From: Vibrio agarivorans
Lineage (GTDB): Bacteria > Pseudomonadota > Gammaproteobacteria > Enterobacterales > Vibrionaceae
NCBI RefSeq assembly: GCF_030409635.1
Contig: NZ_JAUFQF010000004.1
Span: 468,241 to 532,240 of the forward strand
DNA: 64,000 nt
Reading direction: 5' to 3'
Of this stretch, positions 10,254 to 18,897 are shown in pieces; positions within the stretch are counted from its first letter, which is position 1; each line of letters starts with the position of its first letter. Both the position numbers and the translations under genes were made by a program. The notes under the pieces are model-generated. The model did no database searches. It saw nothing but the letters and a program-made list of their open reading frames with translations, and was not told the DNA's origin.

Positions 10254-11212
10254 TGTTCTAACGCCTTAACAGGCTCAATAGCGACTGACTGAGCGATTCG
10301 TTGTGCCGTTGATGGCGGAATGTCTCCCACTATCGAGATCTCAGCAGTGCCTTTAACAAACGTATGTAAAGTGCGGCGTCCTTGGCGAATAACCTGTCCT
10401 TGCAGTGAGTTTTCATCACGCTCAGCAATATAAATAGAGAAGTTAAACAGGCCATCAGTGTACATCTGTGTTTCCACCAAACGATCGGTCATTGCCATTC
10501 GGTAGCGATTAACCTCGGCTGGTTCAAACCCAGAAGGTACCCAACCAACACTCCAAGCCGCCTCACTCACGTTACCTTTTGGTAAGGTCAAGACATTAGG
10601 AAGATTAACGTCCTTGAGCCCCGACATCACCTCAGAGATTTGATCATTCACCACAAATGAAATGGTACGGAACTGCTCGAGCACTTCACCATCACGATCA
10701 ACAAGATCGGCGCGCAATGGTAGGTGAGAGTTTTCATCCACCCACAAAACGTAGGAGTAACGTAAACCGTCTTTAGGCACGATGCGTACGACTTGTGTCG
10801 CACTGCCCGCTTCACGAGCGCGACCCACACTAACAAAGTCGTAGTTCTGACTTAGCTTTTCGATGTCACTGTGGAGCAGTGGGATAGTCGGAGCCACCAT
10901 GTCATTGGACTCAACCGTGAAAGGCTCGACACCCGGTTCGACATAACTGACTTCGCCACCACGACGAATCACCTCTCGAACAGGGCCACTGAGGTAAAGA
11001 AGATGTGCCAACTGCTGATCTTCCGATCTGGCGTGGCGATATAAAAGCGGTTCGATGCTGTTCTTTTTGATCAGGATATAAGAGAGTTCATAACTCAATT
11101 GCTCACTGGCCTGATGCATATCTTGTAACAAAGCCTCTGCAGGTTGTTCTGCAGAGGCATTGTGTATAGTCAGACCGAACAGCGTCAGAGCGCTGATCAG
11201 AATTTTTTTCAT
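10250..11212 (-). CDS. rseB: Sigma-E regulatory protein RseB
   Basis: 320 residues. A periplasmic protein that binds the RseA periplasmic domain and protects it from DegS until it senses LPS or lipoprotein. A signal peptide is visible (MKKILISALTLFGLTI..ASA, likely cut before EQPAEALL). The rest carries the large lipid-sensing and the small C-terminal domains of the MucB/RseB family. It overlaps rseA and rseC by four bases each, in keeping with co-translation of the anti-sigma complex. Confidence 0.93.
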   Translation of the reverse strand: MKKILISALTLFGLTIHNASAEQPAEALLQDMHQASEQLSYELSYILIKKNSIEPLLYRHARSEDQQLAHLLYLSGPVREVIRRGGEVSYVEPGVEPFTVESNDMVAPTIPLLHSDIEKLSQNYDFVSVGRAREAGSATQVVRIVPKDGLRYSYVLWVDENSHLPLRADLVDRDGEVLEQFRTISFVVNDQISEVMSGLKDVNLPNVLTLPKGNVSEAAWSVGWVPSGFEPAEVNRYRMAMTDRLVETQMYTDGLFNFSIYIAERDENSLQGQVIRQGRRTLHTFVKGTAEISIVGDIPPSTAQRIAQSVAIEPVKALEQ

Positions 11213-11820
11213 TCAACTACCGGTTCATCATTGAGATCTGAAGCTGCGTCGTAACTGCTGTTTAATCTCAGCTGAAGTTCGTAATCTTGCAGGACAGCAT
11301 TGATACGACGATGCTGTTCTTGCACATTCGCTTCGTTGGTTGCTGGTTTTTGTACAGACTCACGCGTCAAGCTTACAGGCTCTGCACTACCAGCAAATGG
11401 GATAGTTTGTAGCACTGGCAACTGGTCAGCTTCAGGAGAGATCTGGCTATCCTGACCACTGTACTGCTGCACACCTAGGATAACCGCAAATGAGACACAA
11501 GCAGCGACTGCCACTTGACCAAACTGGGCTATCCACGCAGGAAGCTGACGTTTGGCAACTTCAGGTTTCGGTTGCGCTTCCATCATTGGCGATACATCAG
11601 CACCTTGATGCGCAGGCTCTGCCTCTAATGCTGCAGCTACCGAGCCAGCAATATCCCAATTGGGTTGCTCTGGCGCTTCACCACGCATCACATCACCAAT
11701 TAAATGGTAGTGTTTCCAACTTTCAATCGCGTCTTGATCACTTTCTGCATATGCCAGCAGTTGTTCGTCATCGAGCGCTTCACCATCCATGAGTGCTGAA
11801 AGTTTCTCTTTGTCAGCCAT
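11209..11820 (-). CDS. rseA: Anti-sigma-E factor RseA
   Basis: 203 residues. The cytoplasmic N-domain (MADKEKLSALMDGEALDDE, W at the HYHLIGDVMRGE region) binds and inhibits RpoE. One membrane helix lies near residues 100-118 (AVAACVSFAVILGVQQY), then a periplasmic domain cut by DegS and RseP under stress. The start at 11820 matches the family N-terminus; an in-frame ATG at 11835 would add five residues and neither has a strong ribosome-binding site. It lies 47 bases after rpoE. Confidence 0.92.
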   Translation of the reverse strand: MADKEKLSALMDGEALDDEQLLAYAESDQDAIESWKHYHLIGDVMRGEAPEQPNWDIAGSVAAALEAEPAHQGADVSPMMEAQPKPEVAKRQLPAWIAQFGQVAVAACVSFAVILGVQQYSGQDSQISPEADQLPVLQTIPFAGSAEPVSLTRESVQKPATNEANVQEQHRRINAVLQDYELQLRLNSSYDAASDLNDEPVVE

Positions 11821-11867
11821 TCTTTTCACCATCATCTATTGGTTCAAACCTTGAATACAACTGCCCA

Positions 11868-12446
11868 TCAGTGCTTTTTGAGCAATGGAGCAATTTTCTT
11901 CTCCACGGACTCACGCGCTCGGAAGATACGAGAACGTACCGTTCCAACAGGGCAATCCATCACTTCTGCAATCTCTTCGTAGCTCAAGCCATCAAGCTCG
12001 CGAAGTGTCATTGCGGTTTTCAAATCTTCTGGTAGCGCTTCTATCGCAGCGAAAACCGTTCGTTTCAATTCATTGGACAACGTTAGGTTCTCTGGGTTCG
12101 ATATTTCTTTTAAAGCGTTACCTGTTTCATAAAATTCAGCTTCTTCGGCATCAACATCAGTAGCAGGCGGTCTGCGGCTCTGTGCTACGATGTGGTTCTT
12201 CGCGGTATTCACAGCAATCCGGTATAGCCAAGTGTAAAAGGCACTTTCACCTCGAAAAGATGGGATGGCACGATACGCTTTAATGAATGCCTCTTGGGCC
12301 ACATCCGCAACATCACCTGGATTGTTGATATACCGAGAGATAAGATTACAAACCTTGTTTTGGTAACGTACTACCAATAAATTGAATGCTTGCTTATCTC
12401 CGTTCTGAACTCGCTCAATGAGAACTTGATCAGTCTGCTCGTTCAT
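11868..12446 (-). CDS. rpoE: RNA polymerase sigma-E factor (RpoE)
   Basis: 192 residues, close to E. coli RpoE (191) and very similar along its length. It directs the envelope-stress regulon. Region 2 contains FNLLVVRYQNKV, VAQEAFIKAYRA and FYTWLYRIAVNTAKN; region 4 contains TLRELDGLSYEEIAEVMDCPVGTVRSRIFRARE, the -35-recognition helix-turn-helix. I chose the ATG at 12446 (MNEQTDQVLIERVQ) over an upstream in-frame ATG at 12488. A candidate sigma-E promoter about 100 bases upstream suggests autoregulation. Confidence 0.97.
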   Translation of the reverse strand: MNEQTDQVLIERVQNGDKQAFNLLVVRYQNKVCNLISRYINNPGDVADVAQEAFIKAYRAIPSFRGESAFYTWLYRIAVNTAKNHIVAQSRRPPATDVDAEEAEFYETGNALKEISNPENLTLSNELKRTVFAAIEALPEDLKTAMTLRELDGLSYEEIAEVMDCPVGTVRSRIFRARESVEKKIAPLLKKH

Positions 12447-12548
12447 TCGAGCGGCTACTCCCGTTGTTATTATGACTCTTATCCTCACAGATATGAGCTT
12501 TCATTGATCATTAGCAGTCACTATACCACCGCGTATGTGAGCACTTAT

Positions 12549-12576
12549 TGTGACTCAAGGGTTTAGGAAAAGTTCC
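12549..12576 (-). promoter_or_regulatory. Candidate sigma-E promoter of the rpoE operon
   Basis: On the minus strand a perfect -35 GGAACTT (12576-12570) is followed after 16 bases by TCACA (12553-12549), close to the sigma-E -10 TCTRA/TCAAA. It lies about 100 bases upstream of the rpoE start. Autoregulated sigma-E promoters at this place are known in E. coli. Confidence 0.6.
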
Positions 12577-12823
12577 ACAACGAGTGAGAAAAAAATGCTT
12601 TAGCGCAAATAGTGTGAACTGGATAAAAATTACTATTCATTATCAATATTGAGTCGATTCGATGATAAAAGCAACGGAAATCAACTGCTCAAAGGGGTTG
12701 AAGCTGTTAATATAGTGGGTCGTGAATATACGTAACACGGTGAAACTCTGCTTAGCAGAGAAGATGGATTGAACCGTACTAGCCCAAATTTAGGATGACT
12801 TTTGGGGATTGGATAAAAAAGTT
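12577..12823. other. rpoE/nadB divergent spacer (nadB side)
   Basis: With the promoter above, this forms a 377-base gap between divergent genes. It is AT-rich. A small perfect hairpin CTCTGC-TTA-GCAGAG (12746-12760) lies in the probable nadB 5' UTR. I do not see a defensible sigma-70 promoter for nadB or any small ORF. Confidence 0.4.
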
Positions 12824-14434
12824 ATGAGTGAAAACCGAGAACATAGTTGTGATGTGTTAGTCGTGGGTAGCGGGGCTGCTGGCCTCTCTTTGGCTCTGCG
12901 CGTGGCGAATCATGCGAAAGTCATCGTACTGAGCAAAGGGCCGCGCAGTGAAGGCGCCACTTTTTACGCTCAAGGCGGTATTGCCGCTGTATTTGATGAA
13001 GGCGACAGCGTTGAGTCACATGTCGAAGATACACTGATTGCGGGTGCCGGCTTGTGTGAACAAGACAGCGTTGAGTTTATTGCAAAAAACGGAAAAAAAT
13101 GTGTGCAGTGGCTCATCGATGGCGGCGTACCTTTTGACCGTGAAGACGATGACTCTGATGAAGCCCCTCGTTACCACTTAACTCGTGAAGGAGGCCACAG
13201 TCACCGCCGTATTTTGCATGCAGCTGATGCCACTGGCATGGCGATGCAGACCTCACTACAGGACAACGCTCATAACCACCCTAATATCTCTATCTTTGAA
13301 CGTTACAATGCGCTCGACTTAGTAACCGACAACAGTGAGAACGGTGATAAGAAAGTCGTTGGCGCTTACATCTGGAACCGCAACTTGGAGCGCGTTGAAA
13401 CCGTGCGCGCTAAGTTTGTTATTCTAGCCACAGGCGGCGCTTCTAAAGTCTATCAATACACTTCTAACCCTGATGTCTCTTCAGGTGACGGTATAGCAAT
13501 GGCTTGGCGTGCCGGCTGTCGTGTCGCTAACCTTGAGTTTAACCAGTTTCATCCAACGTGTTTGTTCCACCCCGAAGCTCGTAACTTCCTGCTGACCGAG
13601 GCACTGCGCGGCGAAGGCGCATACCTGCGTAGACCTGATGGCTCGCGCTTTATGCCTGATTTTGACCAACGTGAAGAACTCGCTCCACGTGATATTGTCG
13701 CGCGCGCGATCGATTTCGAGATGAAACGTCTCGGTGCGGATTGTATGTATCTAGATATAAGCCATAAGCCTACCGAATTTATCGAGAAGCATTTCCCAAC
13801 GATATACTCTCGCTTGATGGATTTGGGCATTGATATGACCAAAGAGGCCATTCCTGTAGTGCCTGCTGCGCACTATACGTGTGGTGGTGTGATTGTCGAC
13901 AAGAACGGCTCAACCGATATCGCCAACCTATATGCGATTGGCGAGGTCAGTTATACCGGTCTTCACGGCGCAAACCGTATGGCCTCGAACTCACTGCTCG
14001 AGTGTGTGGTTTATGCATGGTCGGCAGCAAAAGACGTGCTGAAAAACCTTGATAGTGTTGAAAGCGTCGACGCGATTCCAGCTTGGGATGAAAGTCAGGT
14101 TACGAACTCTGACGAAGAGGTCATTATTCAGCATAACTGGCATGAACTACGCCTATTTATGTGGGATTACATGGGTATCGTGCGCACTGACAAACGCCTA
14201 GAGCGCGCTATGCGTCGTATTCAGTTATTGCAACAAGAGACCCACGACTACTACAGTAATTTCCGTGTATCAAACAACCTTCTTGAACTGCGTAACTTGC
14301 TGCAAGTTGCCGAGTTGATGGTTCGCTGTGCGATGCAACGAAAAGAGAGTCGCGGCCTGCACTACACACTGGACTACCCTGACCAGATTGAAAACAGCGG
14401 TCCAACGATTCTAGATCCTAACCAGTCAGCTTAG
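12824..14434 (+). CDS. nadB: L-aspartate oxidase NadB
   Basis: 536 residues (E. coli 540). A flavoprotein that oxidises L-aspartate to iminoaspartate, the first step of NAD synthesis. The FAD-binding motif [13 protein letters not shown] lies at the N-terminus; further family motifs are [27 protein letters not shown] and [21 protein letters not shown]. The start at the ATG ([11 protein letters not shown]) follows GGATAAAAAAGTT; an in-frame TTG at 12809 is the alternative. Its end overlaps the end of the convergent ygfX gene by nine bases. Confidence 0.96.
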   Translation: MSENREHSCDVLVVGSGAAGLSLALRVANHAKVIVLSKGPRSEGATFYAQGGIAAVFDEGDSVESHVEDTLIAGAGLCEQDSVEFIAKNGKKCVQWLIDGGVPFDREDDDSDEAPRYHLTREGGHSHRRILHAADATGMAMQTSLQDNAHNHPNISIFERYNALDLVTDNSENGDKKVVGAYIWNRNLERVETVRAKFVILATGGASKVYQYTSNPDVSSGDGIAMAWRAGCRVANLEFNQFHPTCLFHPEARNFLLTEALRGEGAYLRRPDGSRFMPDFDQREELAPRDIVARAIDFEMKRLGADCMYLDISHKPTEFIEKHFPTIYSRLMDLGIDMTKEAIPVVPAAHYTCGGVIVDKNGSTDIANLYAIGEVSYTGLHGANRMASNSLLECVVYAWSAAKDVLKNLDSVESVDAIPAWDESQVTNSDEEVIIQHNWHELRLFMWDYMGIVRTDKRLERAMRRIQLLQQETHDYYSNFRVSNNLLELRNLLQVAELMVRCAMQRKESRGLHYTLDYPDQIENSGPTILDPNQSA

Positions 14435-14905
14435 TTGATCGTGTTGCGACAAGAGCTCTTGCCCTTGTCGCAACCAGCGAATCCATTGACGATACTCTCT
14501 GTCGGTCATACTTTGTCTCCAGACTAAGCAGCGCCCTACCCCATAAAACTCTACCACAAGCAACCATTCAGAAAGTGCTAACTGCACACTAGCCACACGA
14601 TAATAATTCACACAAGTGTTGTTCTGCCTCACTACCATCTGACGATCAGACTTTAGCGTAATATTACCGTGTAATGAGCGGGGAAATAGGGTTTGCGTGC
14701 ACGCTAAGTAGCAGAGAGGTGTAAGAATAGCCCAGCTAGTCACCAGAGGAATTGCAGATATAGCAACAGCCCAAATACACACAGCAAGAAGGCCTGCCGC
14801 ACATAATTGAGCTGTCAGGGGCGGTTTTAAGGTGGTGTTAACGCACTTTAGAGAGGTTGTGGGCAACAATCTTATCCACCATCGAGGCGTGACTAAGATT
14901 TTCAC
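14426..14905 (-). CDS. ygfX: YgfX (CptA)-family membrane protein
   Basis: Up to 159 residues; directly downstream of sdhE, as ygfX is in E. coli. The protein has two adjacent hydrophobic segments (around [20 protein letters not shown] and [14 protein letters not shown]), then a cytoplasmic part with conserved Trp residues, the YgfX layout. In E. coli the protein is described as a membrane toxin-like partner of SdhE that affects MreB/FtsZ. The start is uncertain: the ATG at 14905 lies 68 bases inside sdhE, while a TTG near 14869, about nine bases after GGTGG, gives a product nearer to the family length. Confidence 0.75.
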   Translation of the reverse strand: MKILVTPRWWIRLLPTTSLKCVNTTLKPPLTAQLCAAGLLAVCIWAVAISAIPLVTSWAILTPLCYLACTQTLFPRSLHGNITLKSDRQMVVRQNNTCVNYYRVASVQLALSEWLLVVEFYGVGRCLVWRQSMTDREYRQWIRWLRQGQELLSQHDQLS

Positions 14906-15098
14906 TGCGACCGTGTCCCATCACCCATGTAAACAAATCTGGGTCATCACACTCTAATAGCGACACAAAGTCTTGCTGTTCAGATTCAGTCAAAGTGTTA
15001 AAGCACTCTTCAAAAAACGGCATAATGACAACATCAAGCTCTAGCATGCCTCGACGACAGGCCCACTTGATACGCGCTTTTTCTTCCTGAGTATACAT
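14838..15098 (-). CDS. sdhE: FAD assembly factor SdhE (CptB/YgfY)
   Basis: 86 residues. SdhE helps attach FAD covalently to the flavoprotein subunits of succinate dehydrogenase and fumarate reductase. The diagnostic RRGMLELD motif is at residues 15-22, followed by FFEECF and LLECDDPDLFTWVMG, all typical. It precedes ygfX on the same strand and is divergent from ygfZ, the enteric arrangement. Confidence 0.95.
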   Translation of the reverse strand: MYTQEEKARIKWACRRGMLELDVVIMPFFEECFNTLTESEQQDFVSLLECDDPDLFTWVMGHGRSENLSHASMVDKIVAHNLSKVR

Positions 15099-15276
15099 CG
15101 ATAATCCTCTACCAATTAATCTCTGCTGAGTGTATCAACCCATCTTAAAAAAGCCACAACCTAAATCACGTTCTGTTTACAGCAAAGTTTTTTATCGCTA
15201 TCTATTGAAGACGCTTGAAGCGCCCTCACATACAGGTTTACCATGATTGAAACATTTCCGATGAAGGCAACGACTT

Positions 15277-16266
15277 ATGGACTGGAATACACACTTCAAA
15301 CCTTTTTCTTTAGCATCCAATGAAGCACTCCCTGAACTGGCGATTAGCCATCTTTCACAATGGGGCTTGATCTCTATGCTAGGTGAAGACAAAAAGTCTT
15401 ATCTTCAAGGACAAGTGACGTGTGATGTCGTATCTCTAAACCAAGAGCAATCCACCTTAGGGGCCCACTGTGATGCCAAAGGAAAAACTTGGTCGGCATT
15501 TCGTCTGTTTCATCATGGAGACGGCTATGCCATGTTCCAGCCTCAATCCGCCATTGCACAAGAGTTGGTTGAGTTAAAGAAATACGCAATCTTTTCAAAA
15601 GTAACCATTGAGCAGTCACAAGATATTTTGCTCGGCGTTATCGGCCATCAAGCACAATCATTTATCGACTCACTCTCTGAGCAACGTGGTGATGTGCGAA
15701 AATTATCAGGTGGTACAGCGGTTAAAATCAGTCAGCAGCGTTGGCTTTTAGCCCTAGATTCATCTGCCGCGCAACAACTTGTTGAGGGGCTATCCGAGCA
15801 ATACAGTGGCGCACCGCTTTGCGATAACAGCCTATGGACTTTACTCGACATCCTCGAAGCGAACCCAGTTATTGAAGACTTCGCCCAAAATCAGCACATT
15901 CCACAAGCAGTTAACTTACAAGCTATCGGTGGCATCAGCTTTAGTAAGGGCTGCTATACCGGTCAGGAAACCGTTGCACGTGCTAAATACCGCGGCATGA
16001 ACAAACGTGAGATGATCATTGTGGAGAGTGAGAAGGCAGAATCATTGAAGCCTAATGAAAATGTCAATATCGAGCGCTCGGTGGGAGACAACTGGCGTGC
16101 TGTAGGCTCATTGCTAACTTACTTCCAATACTCTGACGGTAAAGTCATTGGGCAACTTATCGCACCAAATAACCTCGAAGACGATACCACTTTGCGCCTT
16201 GCTAGCACTGAAGGCAGCATTTGGAAAATGAACCCTCTACCCTACTCCCTTGATGATGAAGAATAA
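15277..16266 (+). CDS. ygfZ: Folate-binding tRNA-modifying/Fe-S repair protein YgfZ
   Basis: 329 residues. A tetrahydrofolate-dependent GcvT-like protein needed for full activity of certain Fe-S enzymes, including the tRNA methylthiolase MiaB. The family signature KGCYTGQETVARAKYRG, with the key Cys, lies near residue 228, and the GcvT-like fold runs through the N-terminal part (SYLQGQVTCDV). It is divergent from sdhE across 178 bases and overlaps the next gene. Confidence 0.95.
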   Translation: MDWNTHFKPFSLASNEALPELAISHLSQWGLISMLGEDKKSYLQGQVTCDVVSLNQEQSTLGAHCDAKGKTWSAFRLFHHGDGYAMFQPQSAIAQELVELKKYAIFSKVTIEQSQDILLGVIGHQAQSFIDSLSEQRGDVRKLSGGTAVKISQQRWLLALDSSAAQQLVEGLSEQYSGAPLCDNSLWTLLDILEANPVIEDFAQNQHIPQAVNLQAIGGISFSKGCYTGQETVARAKYRGMNKREMIIVESEKAESLKPNENVNIERSVGDNWRAVGSLLTYFQYSDGKVIGQLIAPNNLEDDTTLRLASTEGSIWKMNPLPYSLDDEE

Positions 16267-16729
16267 CTTCACTACGCCGCTTACCTGCTTTTTACAGCAG
16301 CAAGGCGTCGCGTTTGAAATCCTTCACCAAGAGTATGAGACCGTTTCAATCCAAGATACCGCCAGCGCTCGCGGTATCTCTCCTCAACAGATGGTAAAGT
16401 CTATCCTGCTTAGAGATATGAGTGAGCGCTATGCCCTCGCCTGTATCCCTGGCGATCAGAGTGTCGATCCGAAAAAAGTACGCTCACTTCTCAACTGGCG
16501 ACGAATGACTTGTGTCCAGCTTGATCAGCTAGAGTCTATCACCGGCTACAAGGCTGGTACTGTTACTCCACTGCTATTAAAGCGAGCTATGCCTATCGTT
16601 ATCGATACAAGATTGATCGAGCTCGATAGAGTCACCATTAGCAGCGGTGATCGGCTAGCGGGTTTAGCATTGGCCCCGAGCGATCTCTTTAAACTCTGCC
16701 AACCGACCATGGGTGATATTTGCCGCTAG
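16253..16729 (+). CDS. YbaK/EbsC-type aminoacyl-tRNA deacylase-like protein
   Basis: 158 residues from the ATG at 16253. It resembles the YbaK/ProX editing domain that hydrolyses mischarged aminoacyl-tRNA in trans: QGVAFEILHQEYE, SARGISPQQMVKSILLRD, and a late glycine-rich VTPLLLKRAMPIVID segment. The Lys in MVKSILL would correspond to the conserved Lys of the family. Its start lies inside the end of ygfZ (14-base overlap), so it is probably translated from the same transcript. The amino acid specificity cannot be read from sequence. Confidence 0.8.
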   Translation: MMKNNFTTPLTCFLQQQGVAFEILHQEYETVSIQDTASARGISPQQMVKSILLRDMSERYALACIPGDQSVDPKKVRSLLNWRRMTCVQLDQLESITGYKAGTVTPLLLKRAMPIVIDTRLIELDRVTISSGDRLAGLALAPSDLFKLCQPTMGDICR

Positions 16730-16910
16730 CTCCATCTATGAACTGGCTATTTGTGAGCAGAGCATTGGTGAAATATCTAAATTTGTAAGCTTGCCACTTT
16801 AATAAAAGTGGCACTTTATGCAACTCATAGCTTGTTACATAACTGAATCTGCCAACCAGATCGCATAAAATCAACCTAACGGCCGAATTAATATTCATTA
16901 TAAAATCATA
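16730..16910. other. Upstream part of the 670-base ybaK-like/ytfK gap
   Basis: AT-rich sequence without a plausible ORF. A possible -10 (TATAAA, 16899-16904) lies just before the structured RNA candidate; no good -35 is visible. Confidence 0.35.
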
Positions 16911-17093
16911 ACTAGTCATTCACGGCGCAATGCGATACTGTGAATGCGTTGGTTAGGAAGTGTGCGGTCTCCACCCAAGGTGAGCTTGGAATCCAACGAC
17001 AAAGTGAATCCACTGATTTTTTCAGAATATCCACTTTTTGTGTAATGCATCTGTGACTATTCGCCCGCACAACTTTCGTGCGGGCTTTTTTTT
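16911..17093 (+). ncRNA. Candidate structured small RNA ending in an intrinsic terminator
   Basis: About 180 bases without a coding frame but with nested inverted repeats in a row. Hairpin 1: CATTCAC (16917-16923) with GTGAATG (16940-16946), with CGC-AAT-GCG inside. Hairpin 2: CGTTGG (16947-16952) with CCAACG (16993-16998), enclosing CCAAG-GTGAG-CTTGG (16975-16989). Hairpin 3: AAAGTG (17001-17006) with CACTTT (17032-17037), enclosing CTGA/TCAG. It ends in a strong terminator. I do not recognise it as 6S, SRP, tmRNA, RNase P, GcvB or Csr RNA. That it is transcribed is inference. Confidence 0.6.
17063..17093 (+). terminator. Intrinsic terminator of the structured RNA candidate
   Basis: A perfect 8-bp GC-rich stem GCCCGCAC/GTGCGGGC (17063-17070, 17078-17085), 7-base loop, then T8. 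It lies 330 bases after the nearest upstream stop codon, too far to belong obviously to that gene. Confidence 0.9.
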
Positions 17094-17360
17094 AATCAAC
17101 ACCCCACACTAGCACCAACTCCTGTTCAACATCAGACAGTTACCTTACTTGGCATTAACATCATTTCTAGGCTTAACGCTAAAATCGCGTCTCAAGACAA
17201 TTAAATGACAAGTTCTCTTACAAACGTAAACTTGAGAAACCGATCACTCAAATTGGAACTTTTGACCTGAAAATTGTCAGACTAAGCACAATTATCCAAA
17301 CTAGTGAATTTTGATGACCGATCCGTCCAACAAATCACACTTTTTTGGAGAGGAGTTAAT

Positions 17361-17366
17361 TATAAT
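17361..17366 (+). promoter_or_regulatory. Possible -10 element of ytfK
   Basis: A perfect TATAAT 34 bases before the ytfK start. The -35 position is poor, so an activator may be needed. The 267 bases between the terminator at 17093 and this site hold no other feature that I can support. Confidence 0.4.
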
Positions 17367-17400
17367 CCTCACCGTAAACGCAAAGAAGGAAAGTGCATAA

Positions 17401-17604
17401 ATGAGACTGTTCAAACGCTATATTCCAGGCTTAATAGCGAAACATGTAACTCGATTATTCAAAGGAAGAATTTATATTAACGGCATTGGCAAGTTTGAGT
17501 TCGATAACGGAAAGCTGGTTATTCCCGAACATGCAGAGCAAAGACATTATAGAGCGGTAAAAGAGATCAACAGCGAAGTGATGAAACTAAAACTCGCTTA
17601 CTAA
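17401..17604 (+). CDS. ytfK: YtfK-family (DUF1107) stringent-response modulator
   Basis: 67 residues. It aligns from end to end with E. coli YtfK as I remember it: F-RY-P at the start, AKHV..LFKGRIYI, G.FEFDNGKLVIP, then EINSEVMKLK. In E. coli this small protein promotes SpoT-dependent (p)ppGpp accumulation during phosphate or fatty-acid starvation. A good ribosome-binding site (AGAAGGAAAG) precedes the ATG. It is monocistronic, with its own promoter-like -10 and a terminator directly after. Confidence 0.85.
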   Translation: MRLFKRYIPGLIAKHVTRLFKGRIYINGIGKFEFDNGKLVIPEHAEQRHYRAVKEINSEVMKLKLAY

Positions 17605-17612
17605 ACGAATAT

Positions 17613-17642
17613 AAAAAAGGAGACAGGGTTGTCTCCTTTTTT
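17613..17642. terminator. Bidirectional terminator ytfK/ubiI
   Basis: A 13-bp perfect stem with an AAAAAA/TTTTTT base and GGAGACA/TGTCTCC top, and a 4-base GGGT loop. It serves the convergent ytfK and ubiI genes. Confidence 0.9.
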
Positions 17643-17651
17643 CATTCTTCA

Positions 17652-18884
17652 CTACTTGCTCGGGGTCGACTGATAGTGAGGACGTGCTAAATCAGGCAGT
17701 TCGCCTTTTAATCCAAGTGCTCGCTTCATTATTTCATCTTTTGCCCCAGGCAAATGACCGATGAACTGCATTCCTAAACCACGCACAAGCTTTTTCGCTG
17801 GGCTATCACCACTAAACAGATCCTTAAAGCCCTGCATGGCAGCAATCATCTTGGCGGCTTCAGCCTTACGCCAGCGCTCATAACCACGCAACTGCTGCTG
17901 ACTGCCAATATCTTTACCCTGTTGCCAGATCTGAGTGATCTCTTGAGCTAAGCTAGCGGCATCTAATAAACCTAGATTAACGCCTTGTCCTGCTAAAGGA
18001 TGAATTGTGTGGGCCGCATCGCCCACCAGCGCCACTCGCTCACGCACAAAATCACGCGCGTAACGCATCTTCAGTGGAAAAGCAGCTCGCTCACCTTCCA
18101 CTTTACAGACTCCAAGCTTGTTATCAAACTGCACCGTAAGCACTTTATTGAACTCATCATCGCTCATCGCCACCAGCTGCTCCGCGCGACTCGGGTCAAT
18201 AGACCACACTATCGAACACAAGTTGTCGTCTTCAAGAGGTAAAAACGCCAGAGGCCCTTGCGGAGTAAAAACTTGTCGAGCGACTTTATTATGCGGCTCT
18301 GTCGTTCGGATATTTGCAACGATCGCGCTATGTCCGTAATCCCAACTGGTAAGAGGAATATCAAGCTGCTTTCGCACCCATGAGTTCGCACCATCAGCGC
18401 CAACAACGAGTTTAGCTGTCAGCGACTCTCCACTATCAAGGGTTAGCCAGGCTTCACGCTCACTCATCGCTAAGTTTTGACAGCGATTCGGCATGAATAG
18501 AACAACGTTAGCTTGTTGCTTCACTTGTTCCAATAACGACAACTGCACCACACGGTTTTCTACGATATGGCCGAGGTCAGGCTGCGCTAGATGCTTCGCA
18601 TTAAACTCAATGCGCGCAAAGCTATCTCGCTCCCACACTTCCATTGCCGAATAAGGAGCAAGGCGACGAGAGGTAATGCCCTGCCAAGCACCCACACGCT
18701 GTAAAATATGTTCACTAGAGCGACTCAACGCTGAAACACGCAGGTCAGGCAGTTCGGCAAAACTATTGCTAGGCTCCTGCCCTTCAATGATGGCGATACG
18801 TAGATCCGTATTTTTTAAAGCGGCTGCAAGCGTCAGGCCAACCATTCCACCGCCAATAATTGCGATATCAACACTTTGCATCAT
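17652..18884 (-). CDS. ubiI: Ubiquinone C5-hydroxylase UbiI (VisC)
   Basis: 410 residues. An FAD monooxygenase that adds the C5 hydroxyl in aerobic ubiquinone synthesis. The N-terminal dinucleotide motif is IIGGGMVGLTLA, the middle motif GADGANSWVRK, and the second FAD motif GDAAHTIHPLAGQGVNLG. It is closer to UbiI than to UbiH or UbiF because of the MEVW.RDSF.RI and QGFKDLFSG segments. The first of two ATGs is kept since AAGGA is six bases upstream. It follows ubiH by 13 bases. Confidence 0.93.
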   Translation of the reverse strand: MMQSVDIAIIGGGMVGLTLAAALKNTDLRIAIIEGQEPSNSFAELPDLRVSALSRSSEHILQRVGAWQGITSRRLAPYSAMEVWERDSFARIEFNAKHLAQPDLGHIVENRVVQLSLLEQVKQQANVVLFMPNRCQNLAMSEREAWLTLDSGESLTAKLVVGADGANSWVRKQLDIPLTSWDYGHSAIVANIRTTEPHNKVARQVFTPQGPLAFLPLEDDNLCSIVWSIDPSRAEQLVAMSDDEFNKVLTVQFDNKLGVCKVEGERAAFPLKMRYARDFVRERVALVGDAAHTIHPLAGQGVNLGLLDAASLAQEITQIWQQGKDIGSQQQLRGYERWRKAEAAKMIAAMQGFKDLFSGDSPAKKLVRGLGMQFIGHLPGAKDEIMKRALGLKGELPDLARPHYQSTPSK

Positions 18885-18897
18885 AATAATTCCTTAA

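Noticed and set aside
16911..17093. Reading the RNA candidate as a Csr-type RNA
   Set aside because: It has only two or so GGA motifs, far fewer than CsrB-like RNAs.
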